Positions 41,436 through 48,887 of a stretch of DNA of 63,134 bases are shown in pieces. This DNA is from Oxalobacteraceae bacterium. Its GTDB lineage: Bacteria; Pseudomonadota; Gammaproteobacteria; Burkholderiales; Burkholderiaceae_D. The stretch spans positions 1-63,134 of the forward strand of contig JAIXQK010000176.1 in the NCBI GenBank assembly GCA_027485795.1. The letters are read 5' to 3'. A program made the position numbers and the translations under genes. The stretch's first letter is position 1, and the number at the start of each line of letters is the position of its first letter. Under the pieces are notes generated by a model. It did not search any database. It was not told the origin of the DNA and saw only the letters and a list, made by a program, of their open reading frames with translations.

Positions 41436-42176
41436 TTATTTGAAAGGTGCGCGATAGAGCCACACCGGCTTCCCATCGACATTGTTCAACTGCGCCGTTG
41501 GCTTCAATTCTTCCGCTAAAAACTCAAGACTGACCAACCAACATCCGGAACGTAGCTCTGCTCTAGCTTTCTCGACCGCGCGTGGCATGGTCTCGGGTCG
41601 TTGAAACAGGTACACCATGTCGTACTGCGACCAATCGGTTTTCCACATATCGCCCTGTGTAATGCGGGCCCACGGACAGCGCAATGCGGTGAGCCCACGC
41701 AGCGGCCAACTCCATTCCACACCATGCAAAATTGCTTTTGGGTAGGCCGCACGCAAAGCGATCAAGCCATCGCCTAGCCCACATCCTGAATCCAGAATAC
41801 GTGCACCATCGGCCAGCGGCGCACGCTCAGCCAAGCCAATCAGCGCGGACGAAGGCGTGGGGAACAACGGTGCATCGCGCCATGCGTTCATGGGATAAAC
41901 AATCGCCACCAGCAGTAACGGCAATAGCCACGCCCATGCCGGCAGCGCAACGCTTCCTGAGATCAGTAAAGACAGTGGGAACCCGGCCGCGATGGCAAGG
42001 CGACGCCAGAACGTTGCTGCAAATACCGACAGCATGGCGCCCGCAAGCGTGGCAAGTGACAAGGACAGCCACGCTGCAACATCCAGCCGCAATAACACGC
42101 CGTAAAGCACCCAGCTACCGGTCCATGCCAGCAGGGCCGGGGTCGGCCATCGAAAAAAGGATAAGGTGGAACTCAC
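41436..42176 (-). CDS. Membrane-anchored class I SAM-dependent methyltransferase
   Basis: A 246-residue protein if started at the GTG at 42176 (VSSTLSFFRW). The N-terminal 100 residues contain about four membrane segments (ALLAWTGSWVLYGVLL; SLSLATLAGAMLSVFAA; AIAAGFPLSLLISGSVALP; WAWLLPLLLVAIVYP). The rest is a Rossmann methyltransferase with the SAM motif ILDSGCGLGDGLIAL, the acidic end of strand 2 in HGVEWSWPL, and ITQGDMW. The methyl acceptor is unknown, perhaps a lipid or quinone because of the membrane part. The start is uncertain: the frame is open far upstream but there overlaps the divergent gene region. Confidence 0.7.
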   Translation of the reverse strand: MSSTLSFFRWPTPALLAWTGSWVLYGVLLRLDVAAWLSLSLATLAGAMLSVFAATFWRRLAIAAGFPLSLLISGSVALPAWAWLLPLLLVAIVYPMNAWRDAPLFPTPSSALIGLAERAPLADGARILDSGCGLGDGLIALRAAYPKAILHGVEWSWPLRGLTALRCPWARITQGDMWKTDWSQYDMVYLFQRPETMPRAVEKARAELRSGCWLVSLEFLAEELKPTAQLNNVDGKPVWLYRAPFK

Positions 42177-42309
42177 GCGCGAATTATAGGCTGCCGTTAG
42201 AATGCGGACTTTTAGCGCTTGTCTGGCTTGATTGGTGACGATATTCGCCGTTCGAAGCAGACAGGGATGTCTGCTTATTCCGTAGCTAATCAGTTGAAAG
42301 GAGAGATCC

Positions 42310-42522
42310 ATGAAAGTGAAACAAATCCTCACCCATGTCGAACTAGTGATTGCTGACCTAGAAGTTGAACTGAATGGTGAGCTGCGGGCATCCCATACCC
42401 TGTGCGCGCTGCTGAAAGATGATAATGGCAAGGAAGTCATCATTCCACTCAACACACCCGATGGTCGTCCGATTTTCATGAATCCGGAGAATGCCATTGC
42501 CGAAGGCTCAGTGAACCATTAA
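42310..42522 (+). CDS. Small conserved-looking hypothetical protein
   Basis: A 70-residue soluble acidic protein with a strong ribosome-binding site (GAAAGGAGAGATCC before the ATG). The sequence alternates short strands and turns (VKQILTHVELVIADLEVEL; KEVIIPLNTPDGRPIFMNPE). It lies 14 bp before nhaA and is probably co-transcribed with it. No family recognised. Confidence 0.7.
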   Translation: MKVKQILTHVELVIADLEVELNGELRASHTLCALLKDDNGKEVIIPLNTPDGRPIFMNPENAIAEGSVNH

Positions 42523-42536
42523 GCAGCCATCGATAC

Positions 42537-43697
42537 ATGTACGTACTTACCGAAACATTCAAACGCTTCTTTGATTCGGAGAAAACCAGTGGCCTGATAT
42601 TGATCGCTTGCACTGCGCTCAGCCTGGCGCTGGCAAACTCGACGCTTGGACCAACTTGGCTGGCGATCTGGAATACTGATATCGGCAGCCTCAGCCTGAG
42701 TCACTGGATCAATGACGGGCTGATGGCGATTTTTTTCTTGCTGATCGGACTCGAACTCGAGCGCGAGTTGTATGTCGGTGAGTTATCCAGTTTTCGTAAT
42801 GCGCTACTGCCGGTGATTGCTGCCATTGGCGGCATGGCGGCGCCTGCGCTGATTCATTTCGTCTTCAATACTGGCCTGCCAACGCAAGCCGGCATCGGTA
42901 TTCCGATGGCAACAGATATTGCTTTCGCCCTCGGCGCATTGGCCTTGCTAGGGACTCGCGTGCCGCCAGTGCTGAAGGTGTTTGTGGTGGCATTCGCGGT
43001 TATTGATGATCTGGGTGCAATTGTTTTGATTGCGCTGTTCTATAGCGGTGATTTGTCGATGTCGCATTTAGCGGGCGGCCTTGCGGCTTGGGTCACGCTA
43101 TTACTACTCAACCGCTACGGACGGGTGCAATCACTGCCGGTGTATCTGCTGGGTGGCGTTGTGATGTGGGTACTGATGCTGAAATCCGGTGTGCACGCGA
43201 CTATCGCTGGCGTGATGCTGGCGTTTGCGATTCCGTTTTGGTCACGCGGCGAGGGGCGGCCCTCGCCTTCTCATCGACTAGAAAACGCGCTGCACAAGCC
43301 GGTGGCATTCCTGATACTGCCTTTGTTTGCATTGGCAAATACCGGTGTCGTGCTGGATGGTTCGCTACTTGGTTCCATGCTAGACCCTAACAGTCTAGGC
43401 ATTGTTGGCGGTCTCGTTATTGGCAAACCGGTCGGCATACTGCTGTGCGCATTGCCCGCCTTGTGGCTGGGCTGGTGCATGTTGCCGGAAGATTTGAACT
43501 GGCGTCATCTGCTTGGCGCCGGCATGTTGGGCGGCATCGGATTCACTATGTCGATTTTCATCACCAACCTCGCGTTCAGTACGCAACCCGAGATGATTGA
43601 TGCTTCCAAGCTGGCAGTATTTAGCGGGTCGCTATTAGCTGCCGTGTTGGGTTCGATCTGGTTGGCTTGGGTTGGTAGGCGCAGCAGCGCCGAGTGA
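42537..43697 (+). CDS. nhaA: Na+/H+ antiporter NhaA
   Basis: A 386-residue antiporter with about twelve membrane segments, exporting sodium in exchange for protons. The two ion-binding aspartates are in VIDDLGAIVLIALFY (about residue 156), and the family motifs GLELERELYVGEL, GIGIPMATDIAFALG, KSGVHATIAGV, PLFALANTGV and GGIGFTMSIFITNLAF are all present. Length is as usual. No nhaR-type regulator adjoins it. The gene is convergent with the DUF1854 gene and ends at a strong hairpin. Confidence 0.95.
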   Translation: MYVLTETFKRFFDSEKTSGLILIACTALSLALANSTLGPTWLAIWNTDIGSLSLSHWINDGLMAIFFLLIGLELERELYVGELSSFRNALLPVIAAIGGMAAPALIHFVFNTGLPTQAGIGIPMATDIAFALGALALLGTRVPPVLKVFVVAFAVIDDLGAIVLIALFYSGDLSMSHLAGGLAAWVTLLLLNRYGRVQSLPVYLLGGVVMWVLMLKSGVHATIAGVMLAFAIPFWSRGEGRPSPSHRLENALHKPVAFLILPLFALANTGVVLDGSLLGSMLDPNSLGIVGGLVIGKPVGILLCALPALWLGWCMLPEDLNWRHLLGAGMLGGIGFTMSIFITNLAFSTQPEMIDASKLAVFSGSLLAAVLGSIWLAWVGRRSSAE

Positions 43698-43698
43698 G

Positions 43699-43725
43699 CG
43701 ACGAATCACTGACGATGATTCGTCG
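43699..43725. terminator. Hairpin between convergent nhaA and DUF1854 genes
   Basis: CGACGAATCA, loop CTGACGA, TGATTCGTCG: a ten-base perfect stem just after the nhaA stop. No T run on either side, so termination here would need another factor; mRNA 3'-end protection is an alternative. Confidence 0.5.
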
Positions 43726-43735
43726 ATAAGCCGGG

Positions 43736-44233
43736 TCACAGAAAACGATCCAGCAGCTTTCTTGATGCGCGATCGAGCGCACGGATGTCATGCACACGGT
43801 AGGTAACGCCATGGCTATCTGTGATGATGAGTCCGCCGTCGCGCAGCCGACGAATATCTTCTTCGCCCTTTAGCACAAAGCTGTTTAAGCCACGATCGGT
43901 CGTCACCGTCCAGGTACTGGGTGTCGCAAACGTACTAACGTCGACTAGCCGATTAATGACAGGCAAAAACTCCCGCTGCGCAATCTCTTGTTCGATCATG
44001 GCGCGAGTTTCAGCATCCAGCATACTGAGCTGATTAATAAAGACCAGCTCATGCCCATCGGTGCTGAGCAGTGAGACTTGCTCACCCGGCGCGTCGATGG
44101 GAAAAGCCTGCGCCGGTACGACACCAACATGCACCTCACCTGCCTCATCGGTAAAGTTGAGTCGGCCATAGCTATCACGACGCAGCCGGTGCGCTACCGG
44201 CATCCAGGCCTTGCCACTGGATTCATCGATCAT
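43736..44233 (-). CDS. Cyanophycin metabolism-associated DUF1854 protein
   Basis: A 165-residue soluble protein of the DUF1854 family, known to accompany cyanophycin genes: GRLNFTDEAGEVHVGVVPAQ and APGEQVSLLSTDGHELVFIN at the start, then LVDVSTFATPSTWTVTTDRG, EEDIRRLRDGGLIITD and the terminal DIRALDRASRKLLDRFL. Its ATG overlaps the stop of the ABC transporter gene (ATGA), so the two proteins are likely made in step and work together. The role in cyanophycin handling is known only by association. Confidence 0.85.
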   Translation of the reverse strand: MIDESSGKAWMPVAHRLRRDSYGRLNFTDEAGEVHVGVVPAQAFPIDAPGEQVSLLSTDGHELVFINQLSMLDAETRAMIEQEIAQREFLPVINRLVDVSTFATPSTWTVTTDRGLNSFVLKGEEDIRRLRDGGLIITDSHGVTYRVHDIRALDRASRKLLDRFL

Positions 44234-46605
44234 GCGGCCCCCGCTTTTGCCAAAGGAATTCGCAGCGGGTCCGGTGTTTCATCTTCAGTGTCGACGTTGC
44301 GTGCCTGCGCCTCGTACAAGCGCCAGTAAGCACCTTGCTGGGCTATCAACTCATCATGTGAGCCGATCTCGACCACCTCGCCACGCTCAAGCACAATCAA
44401 TCGATCGGCTCGGCGCAATGTCGATAAGCGGTGCGCAATCGCAATCGTGGTTCGGCCTTGAACCAGGTTATCGAGTGCTTTTTGAATTTCTTTTTCAGTC
44501 GCGGTATCGACTGACGAGGTGGCTTCATCCAACATAAGAATATGCGGATTAATCAGTAGCGCACGCGCAATTGAAATACGCTGACGCTCACCACCGGAAA
44601 GCCCCTGCCCGCGCTCACCCACAATCGAATCGTAGCCATGACGTAGACGCAGGATGAACTCGTGGGCATGCGCCGCTCGCGCGGCAGCGATGACCTCGGC
44701 GCGCGTTGCATCTGGCTTGCCGTAGGCAATGTTCTCGGCAATCGTGCCGTGAAACAGGAAAGGCTCTTGCAGTACCAAGCCTATGTGACGTCGATAATCA
44801 GCCACCGAGAAGCGACGCAAATCAACGCCGTCAACAGTAATCGCGCCGTCGGTGACATCGTAGAAACGGCAGATCAGGTTAACCAGCGTGCTCTTACCGG
44901 AGCCGCTATGGCCCACCAGACCGATCATTTCGCCCTGCCGGATCTCGAGGTTGATACCCTTCAGGATTCGACGACTACCGTAGCGGAAACCGACATCTCG
45001 CAGCGTGATGGTGCCGGGCGCGTTTGCTACTGGCACCGGGTTCGCAGGCTCAGGCACGCTTGAACTGTGGTCAAGAATATCGAAAATCCGCTTCGCACCT
45101 GCCGCTGCTTTTTGGGTATGCGACACGATGCGACTCATGGTGTCGAGACGACCGTAGAAACGACCAATGTATGCAATGAACGCCACCAGCACGCCTACCG
45201 TCACACCGTGGTGAATCACTAGCCAAATACCAAAACCCCACACAATCAGCAGCCCGACTTCAGTCAGCATAGTGACAGTCGGCGCAAACAAGCTCCAGGT
45301 ACGGTTCAGCTTGTCATTGACCGCGAGGTTATGCATGTTCGCTTCGCGAAAGCGTTGCGACTCACGGCCCTCTTGTGCAAAGGCTTTCACCACGCGAATA
45401 CCGGGGATGGTGTCCGCGAGTACGTTGGTCACATCACCCCAGATACGGTCGATTTTTTCAAAGCCGGTACGCAAACGGTCACGTACGGAATGAATCAACC
45501 ACATGATCAATGGCAGCGGTAGTAGCGTGACCACGGTCAGCCACGGATTGATCGTAAACAGAACCACAGTGGTCATCGCCAGCAGCAGCACATCGGTTGC
45601 AAAATCGAGTGCGTGCAGCGACAAGAATATGCAAATTCGGTCGGATTCATTACCAATCCGCGCAATCAAATCGCCCGTACGTTTGGCGCCGAAATAATCG
45701 AGCGACAGCGTCATCAGGTGATTAAACGTCGCCGTGCGCAAATGCGCGCCGATTCGCTCAGATACCAGTGCAAGGAGATAGGTTCGCCACCAACCAAGCC
45801 CCCATGCCAACATCGCCGCCACCAACAAGCCCGAGAGGTATAAAACCACGTCTTGGGTATCGATCTGCGCACCAGTTTGCTGCGGGATCAGAATTTCATC
45901 CATCAGCGGCATCGACAGATAGGGCGGCACCATCAATGCTGCGGTCGAGGCGAGCGTGAGGAAGAAGCCGAGTAGCAGCTGCATTTTGTACGGCTTGGCA
46001 AAACGCCACAGCCGTAGCAGCACCCAGGTCGACACCGGCTCGAGTAATTCACGGTGGCATACCGGGCACTCCTCGCTTTGATCTGGCAGCAAGGCCTGAC
46101 AGCTCGGACAACGCGCCCCCGACTCTTCGGGCGCCAGGGATTGACCGCTGCGCGCAGCCTGTACTTTTTCGAAATTCTGAATGAAACGCAGCGCACTCAC
46201 CTCTTCTGCCAGCGTGAAACGCCAGCGCGCGACAGCGCCTTGCTGGTCATGCAGCGCGAGCGTAGCGACGCCCCCATGATCGGTGTGGTGCAGCGTGAGT
46301 GCGGGTTGGAGCGCCCACTCAGACCACCCCTCGCCATCTGAATGGCTTATCATTCGCTCGGTCGTCAGCAGCAAGCGGCTGGACGCAAATTGCAGTGCCG
46401 GGTTCAGATCCGGTTCCAGCGTGGCGAGTACATGTTCATGCGCGCGCAGTGGCGGGCTATCCCGATGGTCGTGCGGCGCGGCGTGCGCAGCAGGTGCTAC
46501 ATGAGATGGGGCGCTAGGCGGCATGAATGCGGAACGAAGTGTCGCGAGCTGATAATCAAATGAATTGAACCGAAGCGTTTTGCTGCTGTCGCAGACTGCG
46601 CGCAT
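44230..46605 (-). CDS. Cyanophycin metabolism-associated ABC transporter with zinc ribbon
   Basis: A half-transporter of up to 791 residues. The N-terminal 190 residues are soluble and include a zinc-ribbon pair, CPSC and CPVC (about residues 164-182), unusual for exporters. Then come six membrane segments of the type I exporter fold, with intracellular loops (TGDLIARIGNESDRI). The nucleotide-binding domain has Walker A GLVGHSGSGKSTLV, Q loop GLVLQEPFLF, signature LSGGERQRISIARAL and Walker B ILMLDEATSSVD. It probably forms a homodimer. It is divergent from cphA' with 68 bp between. The start is uncertain: the ATG at 46605 or an internal one at 46524. Substrate unknown, perhaps a cyanophycin precursor or product. 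Confidence 0.85.
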   Translation of the reverse strand: MRAVCDSSKTLRFNSFDYQLATLRSAFMPPSAPSHVAPAAHAAPHDHRDSPPLRAHEHVLATLEPDLNPALQFASSRLLLTTERMISHSDGEGWSEWALQPALTLHHTDHGGVATLALHDQQGAVARWRFTLAEEVSALRFIQNFEKVQAARSGQSLAPEESGARCPSCQALLPDQSEECPVCHRELLEPVSTWVLLRLWRFAKPYKMQLLLGFFLTLASTAALMVPPYLSMPLMDEILIPQQTGAQIDTQDVVLYLSGLLVAAMLAWGLGWWRTYLLALVSERIGAHLRTATFNHLMTLSLDYFGAKRTGDLIARIGNESDRICIFLSLHALDFATDVLLLAMTTVVLFTINPWLTVVTLLPLPLIMWLIHSVRDRLRTGFEKIDRIWGDVTNVLADTIPGIRVVKAFAQEGRESQRFREANMHNLAVNDKLNRTWSLFAPTVTMLTEVGLLIVWGFGIWLVIHHGVTVGVLVAFIAYIGRFYGRLDTMSRIVSHTQKAAAGAKRIFDILDHSSSVPEPANPVPVANAPGTITLRDVGFRYGSRRILKGINLEIRQGEMIGLVGHSGSGKSTLVNLICRFYDVTDGAITVDGVDLRRFSVADYRRHIGLVLQEPFLFHGTIAENIAYGKPDATRAEVIAAARAAHAHEFILRLRHGYDSIVGERGQGLSGGERQRISIARALLINPHILMLDEATSSVDTATEKEIQKALDNLVQGRTTIAIAHRLSTLRRADRLIVLERGEVVEIGSHDELIAQQGAYWRLYEAQARNVDTEDETPDPLRIPLAKAGAA

Positions 46606-46673
46606 TGTCGCCGAAGTCGGCCGCTTAGTCCTAACATTCCGACATCTTACCTTTTTGCCCGAATCCCGATCCG

Positions 46674-48884
46674 ATGAGCACTGCTAACCCCGCTGTCATG
46701 CCGCCCGGCCCGTTTGAGATTAAGGTCCCGCGCATTACCTTCCTGCGTGGTCCGAATATGTGGACCTATACCCCGGTACTCGAGGCCTGGCTGGATCTGG
46801 GGGTACTGGAGGAGTGGCCAAGTAATCGCCAGCCGGGCTTTATCGATCGTTTGTTGTCGGTTTTGCCACAAGTCGCTGCGCATCACTGCAGCCCGGGCGT
46901 GCCCTACGGCTTTGAGCAGCGCCTGCGCGACGGCACCTGGATGGGCCATGTGCTGGAGCACGTGATTATTGAGCTGCTAGAACTATCTGGACTTGAGGCC
47001 GGTTTTGGTCAAACCCGCGAAACCACGCGCCCTGGCACTTATCGCATGGTGTTCCGTGTGCCCGACGAGACTGTGGGCAGAACAGCGTTCGACGCTGGCC
47101 TGAAGCTGATGCACGCTGTCATTAATCAGCAGCCATTCGAGGTGGAGCCAGAGCTGGCAAAAATCCGCAAAGCGATTGACGAGTATTACCTCGGGCCCTC
47201 CACCGCACATATTGTGGCCAGTGCCAAGAAACGCAAAATCCCGCATATCCGTCTTAACCAAGGCAATCTGGTACAGCTCGGTTACGGCGCACTTCAAAAC
47301 CGTATCTGGACTGCCGAGACTGACCTCACCAGCGCAATCGCTGAAGGCATCGCTGGCAACAAAGATCTGACCAAAGCGCTGCTCAAGAGCTGCGGCGTAC
47401 CCGTACCCAACGGTGAAGTCGTGCATAGCGTAGAAGCGGCGTGGGAAATCGCGCAAGAGATTGGCTTGCCGGTGGTGGTCAAGCCACGTGATGGCAACCG
47501 CGGGCGTGGCGTGATGCTCAACCTGCATACGCGCGAAGAAGTTGAATCCGCTTATGCGATTGCGCGTGCTGAAGATCCAGATGTGATTGTCGAGCGCTAC
47601 ATCGAAGGCGAAGAGCATCGTGTACTGGTGGTCGGTGGCAAAGTGATCGCCGTTGCGCGCGGTGAAAGTGCATGGGTGACCGGCGACGGCCAATCGACCG
47701 TGGCAGAGCTCATCGAACAGCAAATCAATAGCGATCCGCGCCGTGGCAGTGCCGATATTCATCCACTTGAAAAGCTGAACCCAAACACCAATAGCGTCAT
47801 CCAAGGCAATCTGCAGCGGCAACGCCTGACCACCGATTCAGTGCCAGCAGCGGAGCAACGAGTCCTGATTACCGCCAATGGCAATCATGCGGTCGAATGC
47901 AGCGATCTAATCCATCCGGACAATGCCTTCACTTGTGCGCTTGCCGCGCAAATCATCGGGCTGGATATTGCCGGTATCGACATCGTCTGCAAAGACATCG
48001 CGCAGCCACTCGAATCACAACGCGGTGCGGTGGTTGAAGTTAACGCCGGTCCCGGTCTGCTTATGCACCTGAAGCCGGCACAAGGTGAAGTGCGACCAGT
48101 CGGTGACGCCATCGTCAGCCATCTGTTCCCGGAGGGCCAGCGTGGCCGTATTCCCATCATCGGTGTTGCTGGCAGCGAAGGCACTACACCGATCGCGCGC
48201 TTGGTCGCCTGGTTAATGCAGCTATCCGGTGCGCGCGTTGGTGTTGCCTGCCGTGAGGGTTTGTTTGTCGGCGCGCGTCAATTAGAACGTGGTGATTGCG
48301 CGCACTGGGAGCCCGGCCAACGTCTGCTGATTAATCGAAATGTCGAAGCTGCAGTATTTGAAAATGATCCGATATCGCTGCTGACCGAGGGTCTTGCCTA
48401 TGATCGATGCTGGGTTGGCATTGTCACCGATAGCAAACCCGTAGCTGGGCTTGATGAAGAGCTGATGACTGAGCCCGAGCATCGCTACAAAATCCTTCGC
48501 ACCCAAATCGACGTCATCCTGGAAACCGGTGCCGCTGTACTGAATGCCGATGACGAAACTGTGCTCGACATGGCCAAGCTCTCGGACGGCGATGTGCTGC
48601 TTTACGCACATGATGGCAAGCACCCTGCATTACTTGCGCACCGCGAATCAGGCCGACGCGTTCTGTATGTCGAAGATGGCTTCCTGGTGCGCGCGCATGG
48701 CAATTCAGTGGCCGACAAAGTTAACCTGAGTCGCGACCTTAGCCCTGCCGCTGCCGCCTTGTCACACGAAGTGCTAATGGCTGCGCTGGGTGCCGCATGG
48801 GCACTTGGACTCGAAGCACAACTGATTCGGACCGGGCTCGATACCTACGGCACCGTTCAACCTCAAACGCTAGTGATTGCATAA
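46674..48884 (+). CDS. cphA': CphA' (cyanophycin synthetase-like protein, degenerate Mur-ligase site)
   Basis: A 736-residue cyanophycin-synthetase homologue. The N-terminal domain (LRGPNMWTYTPVLEAWLDLG) and the ATP-grasp domain (about residues 220-480: KPRDGNRGRGV, VERYIEGEEHRVLVV, VEVNAGPGLLMH) are intact. The Mur-ligase-like part follows, but the P-loop reads GVAGSEGTTPIA, with Glu-Gly where CphA has Gly-Lys, so the nucleotide-binding Lys is missing, and the C-terminal Mur lobe is absent. CphA' proteins of this kind lie beside true cphA in other betaproteobacteria. It may act as a partner of CphA or as a ligase using only its ATP-grasp site. Gap to cphA is 3 bp. Confidence 0.88.
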   Translation: MSTANPAVMPPGPFEIKVPRITFLRGPNMWTYTPVLEAWLDLGVLEEWPSNRQPGFIDRLLSVLPQVAAHHCSPGVPYGFEQRLRDGTWMGHVLEHVIIELLELSGLEAGFGQTRETTRPGTYRMVFRVPDETVGRTAFDAGLKLMHAVINQQPFEVEPELAKIRKAIDEYYLGPSTAHIVASAKKRKIPHIRLNQGNLVQLGYGALQNRIWTAETDLTSAIAEGIAGNKDLTKALLKSCGVPVPNGEVVHSVEAAWEIAQEIGLPVVVKPRDGNRGRGVMLNLHTREEVESAYAIARAEDPDVIVERYIEGEEHRVLVVGGKVIAVARGESAWVTGDGQSTVAELIEQQINSDPRRGSADIHPLEKLNPNTNSVIQGNLQRQRLTTDSVPAAEQRVLITANGNHAVECSDLIHPDNAFTCALAAQIIGLDIAGIDIVCKDIAQPLESQRGAVVEVNAGPGLLMHLKPAQGEVRPVGDAIVSHLFPEGQRGRIPIIGVAGSEGTTPIARLVAWLMQLSGARVGVACREGLFVGARQLERGDCAHWEPGQRLLINRNVEAAVFENDPISLLTEGLAYDRCWVGIVTDSKPVAGLDEELMTEPEHRYKILRTQIDVILETGAAVLNADDETVLDMAKLSDGDVLLYAHDGKHPALLAHRESGRRVLYVEDGFLVRAHGNSVADKVNLSRDLSPAAAALSHEVLMAALGAAWALGLEAQLIRTGLDTYGTVQPQTLVIA

Positions 48885-48887
48885 AGC

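Noticed and set aside
46983-47822. A 279-codon minus-strand frame inside cphA'
   Set aside because: Shadow of the cphA' coding frame; no domain, no start signal, and the opposite strand carries intact ATP-grasp motifs.
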